A stretch of DNA of 6,027 bases. Origin: Rhodospirillaceae bacterium UBA6608. Lineage in GTDB: Bacteria; Pseudomonadota; Alphaproteobacteria; Rhodospirillales_A; Casp-alpha2. Below are positions 5,423 through 6,027 of the stretch, piece after piece (the first letter of the stretch is position 1; the number at the start of each line of letters is the position of its first letter). The notes under the pieces are model-generated. The model was not told where the DNA came from. It ran no database searches and worked only from the letters and a program-made list of their open reading frames with translations. The stretch is taken from NCBI GenBank assembly GCA_002433335.1, contig DJHY01000027.1, positions 9,865-15,891 of the forward strand. Reading direction: 5' to 3'. The position numbers and the translations under genes were made by a program.

Positions 5423-6027
5423 TTCCCGCGACGCGGGTTTCGAGGACGCGTTCAAGGCCTTTTTGGGCGCCAAGCGCGAGACCGAAGCCGACGTCAATGA
5501 CGTCGTCGCCGCGATCCTGGCCGATGTGCGGGCCCGGGGCGATGCCGCGGTTCTGGAATATACGGCCAAGTTCGACCGGTTCGAACTGACCCGCGAGACC
5601 ATGGCGATCACGGCGGCCGATGTCGCCGCCGCCCGTGACAAATGCGCGCCGGAAACCCTTGCGGCCCTGGAAACGGCGGCGCAGCGTATCCGTGCCTTCC
5701 ACGAAAAGCAGTTGCCGGAAGACCTGGATTTCACCGATGCCGCGGGCCTGCGCCTGGGCTATCGCTGGCAGGCGGTCGAGGCCGCGGGGCTGTACGTCCC
5801 GGGCGGCACGGCGGCTTATCCGTCGTCGGTTCTGATGAACGCAATGCCGGCCAAGGTTGCGGGCGTGGACCGTTTGGTCATGGTTGTGCCGACGCCGGAC
5901 GGCGTGGTTAATCCGCTGGTTCTGGCCGCTGCCGGGATCGCCGGGGTCGATGAGATTTACCGCATCGGCGGCGCGCAGGCCGTCGGCGCCCTGGCCTATG
6001 GCACAGAGACGATCCGCCCGGTGGACA
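5406..6027 (+). CDS. hisD: Histidinol dehydrogenase (HisD), N-terminal part, cut by the window end
   Basis: HisD oxidises L-histidinol to L-histidine in two NAD-dependent steps using a zinc ion, completing histidine synthesis. The window holds 207 codons, roughly half of the usual 430-residue enzyme, with no frame break. The N-terminus [16 protein letters not shown] and the segment [17 protein letters not shown] (41-57) are typical. Residues 128-154 carry the signature [20 protein letters not shown] followed by PAKVAGV, including Tyr130 of the NAD site. [14 protein letters not shown] (188-201) begins the next conserved block. The zinc ligands and catalytic His and Glu residues lie beyond position 6027. 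The start overlaps the hisG stop by 17 bases in another frame, behind a near-perfect ribosome binding site, so hisG and hisD form one operon. Confidence 0.96.
   Translation, partial: MPLRLDSRDAGFEDAFKAFLGAKRETEADVNDVVAAILADVRARGDAAVLEYTAKFDRFELTRETMAITAADVAAARDKCAPETLAALETAAQRIRAFHEKQLPEDLDFTDAAGLRLGYRWQAVEAAGLYVPGGTAAYPSSVLMNAMPAKVAGVDRLVMVVPTPDGVVNPLVLAAAGIAGVDEIYRIGGAQAVGALAYGTETIRPVD

Noticed and set aside
4928..5734. 268-codon minus-strand open frame spanning hisG and hisD
   Set aside because: It is antisense to two well-identified genes, and the product is Arg/Ser/Ala-rich with no domain pattern.

Overview
The window looks like chromosomal DNA of a GC-rich alphaproteobacterium, probably of a Rhodospirillales-like lineage. 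This rests on three inferences: murA lying close to hisG and hisD is an order I associate with alphaproteobacteria; HisG is the short, HisZ-dependent form; and the coding style is GC-rich. Nothing here fixes genus or species.

Layout. Positions 1-27 (minus) are the 5' part of a tRNA, probably tRNA-Thr, cut by the window edge, with a possible promoter at 51-79. Positions 28-253 hold no gene but do hold an interrupted inverted repeat (62-83), a 12-bp perfect palindrome (212-223) and a strong ribosome binding site. Positions 254-1759 (plus) encode an argininosuccinate-lyase-family enzyme that keeps the catalytic signatures but has lost several substrate-contact motifs of true ArgH. Positions 1841-2023 (plus) encode a small, highly charged protein of unknown function, followed by complete murA (2113-3396, plus). 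Convergent to murA and overlapping its 3' end is a small two-helix membrane protein on the minus strand (3315-3722). Positions 3819-4622 (plus) encode an alpha/beta hydrolase that starts with TTG. Then come hisG (4742-5422, plus) and the first 207 codons of hisD (5406 to the window end, plus), which overlaps hisG by 17 bases.

How the genes work together. HisG and HisD catalyse the first step and the last two steps of histidine biosynthesis and are clearly translationally linked. MurA commits UDP-GlcNAc to peptidoglycan synthesis. The small protein may be co-transcribed with murA. The lyase, the membrane protein and the hydrolase have no evident functional link to these housekeeping genes and look like lineage-specific insertions around a conserved murA-his core. 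I found no CRISPR array, insertion sequence, phage gene, toxin-antitoxin pair or recognisable defence system. The best candidates for something new are the divergent lyase with its palindromic upstream region and the orphan two-helix membrane protein overlapping murA.
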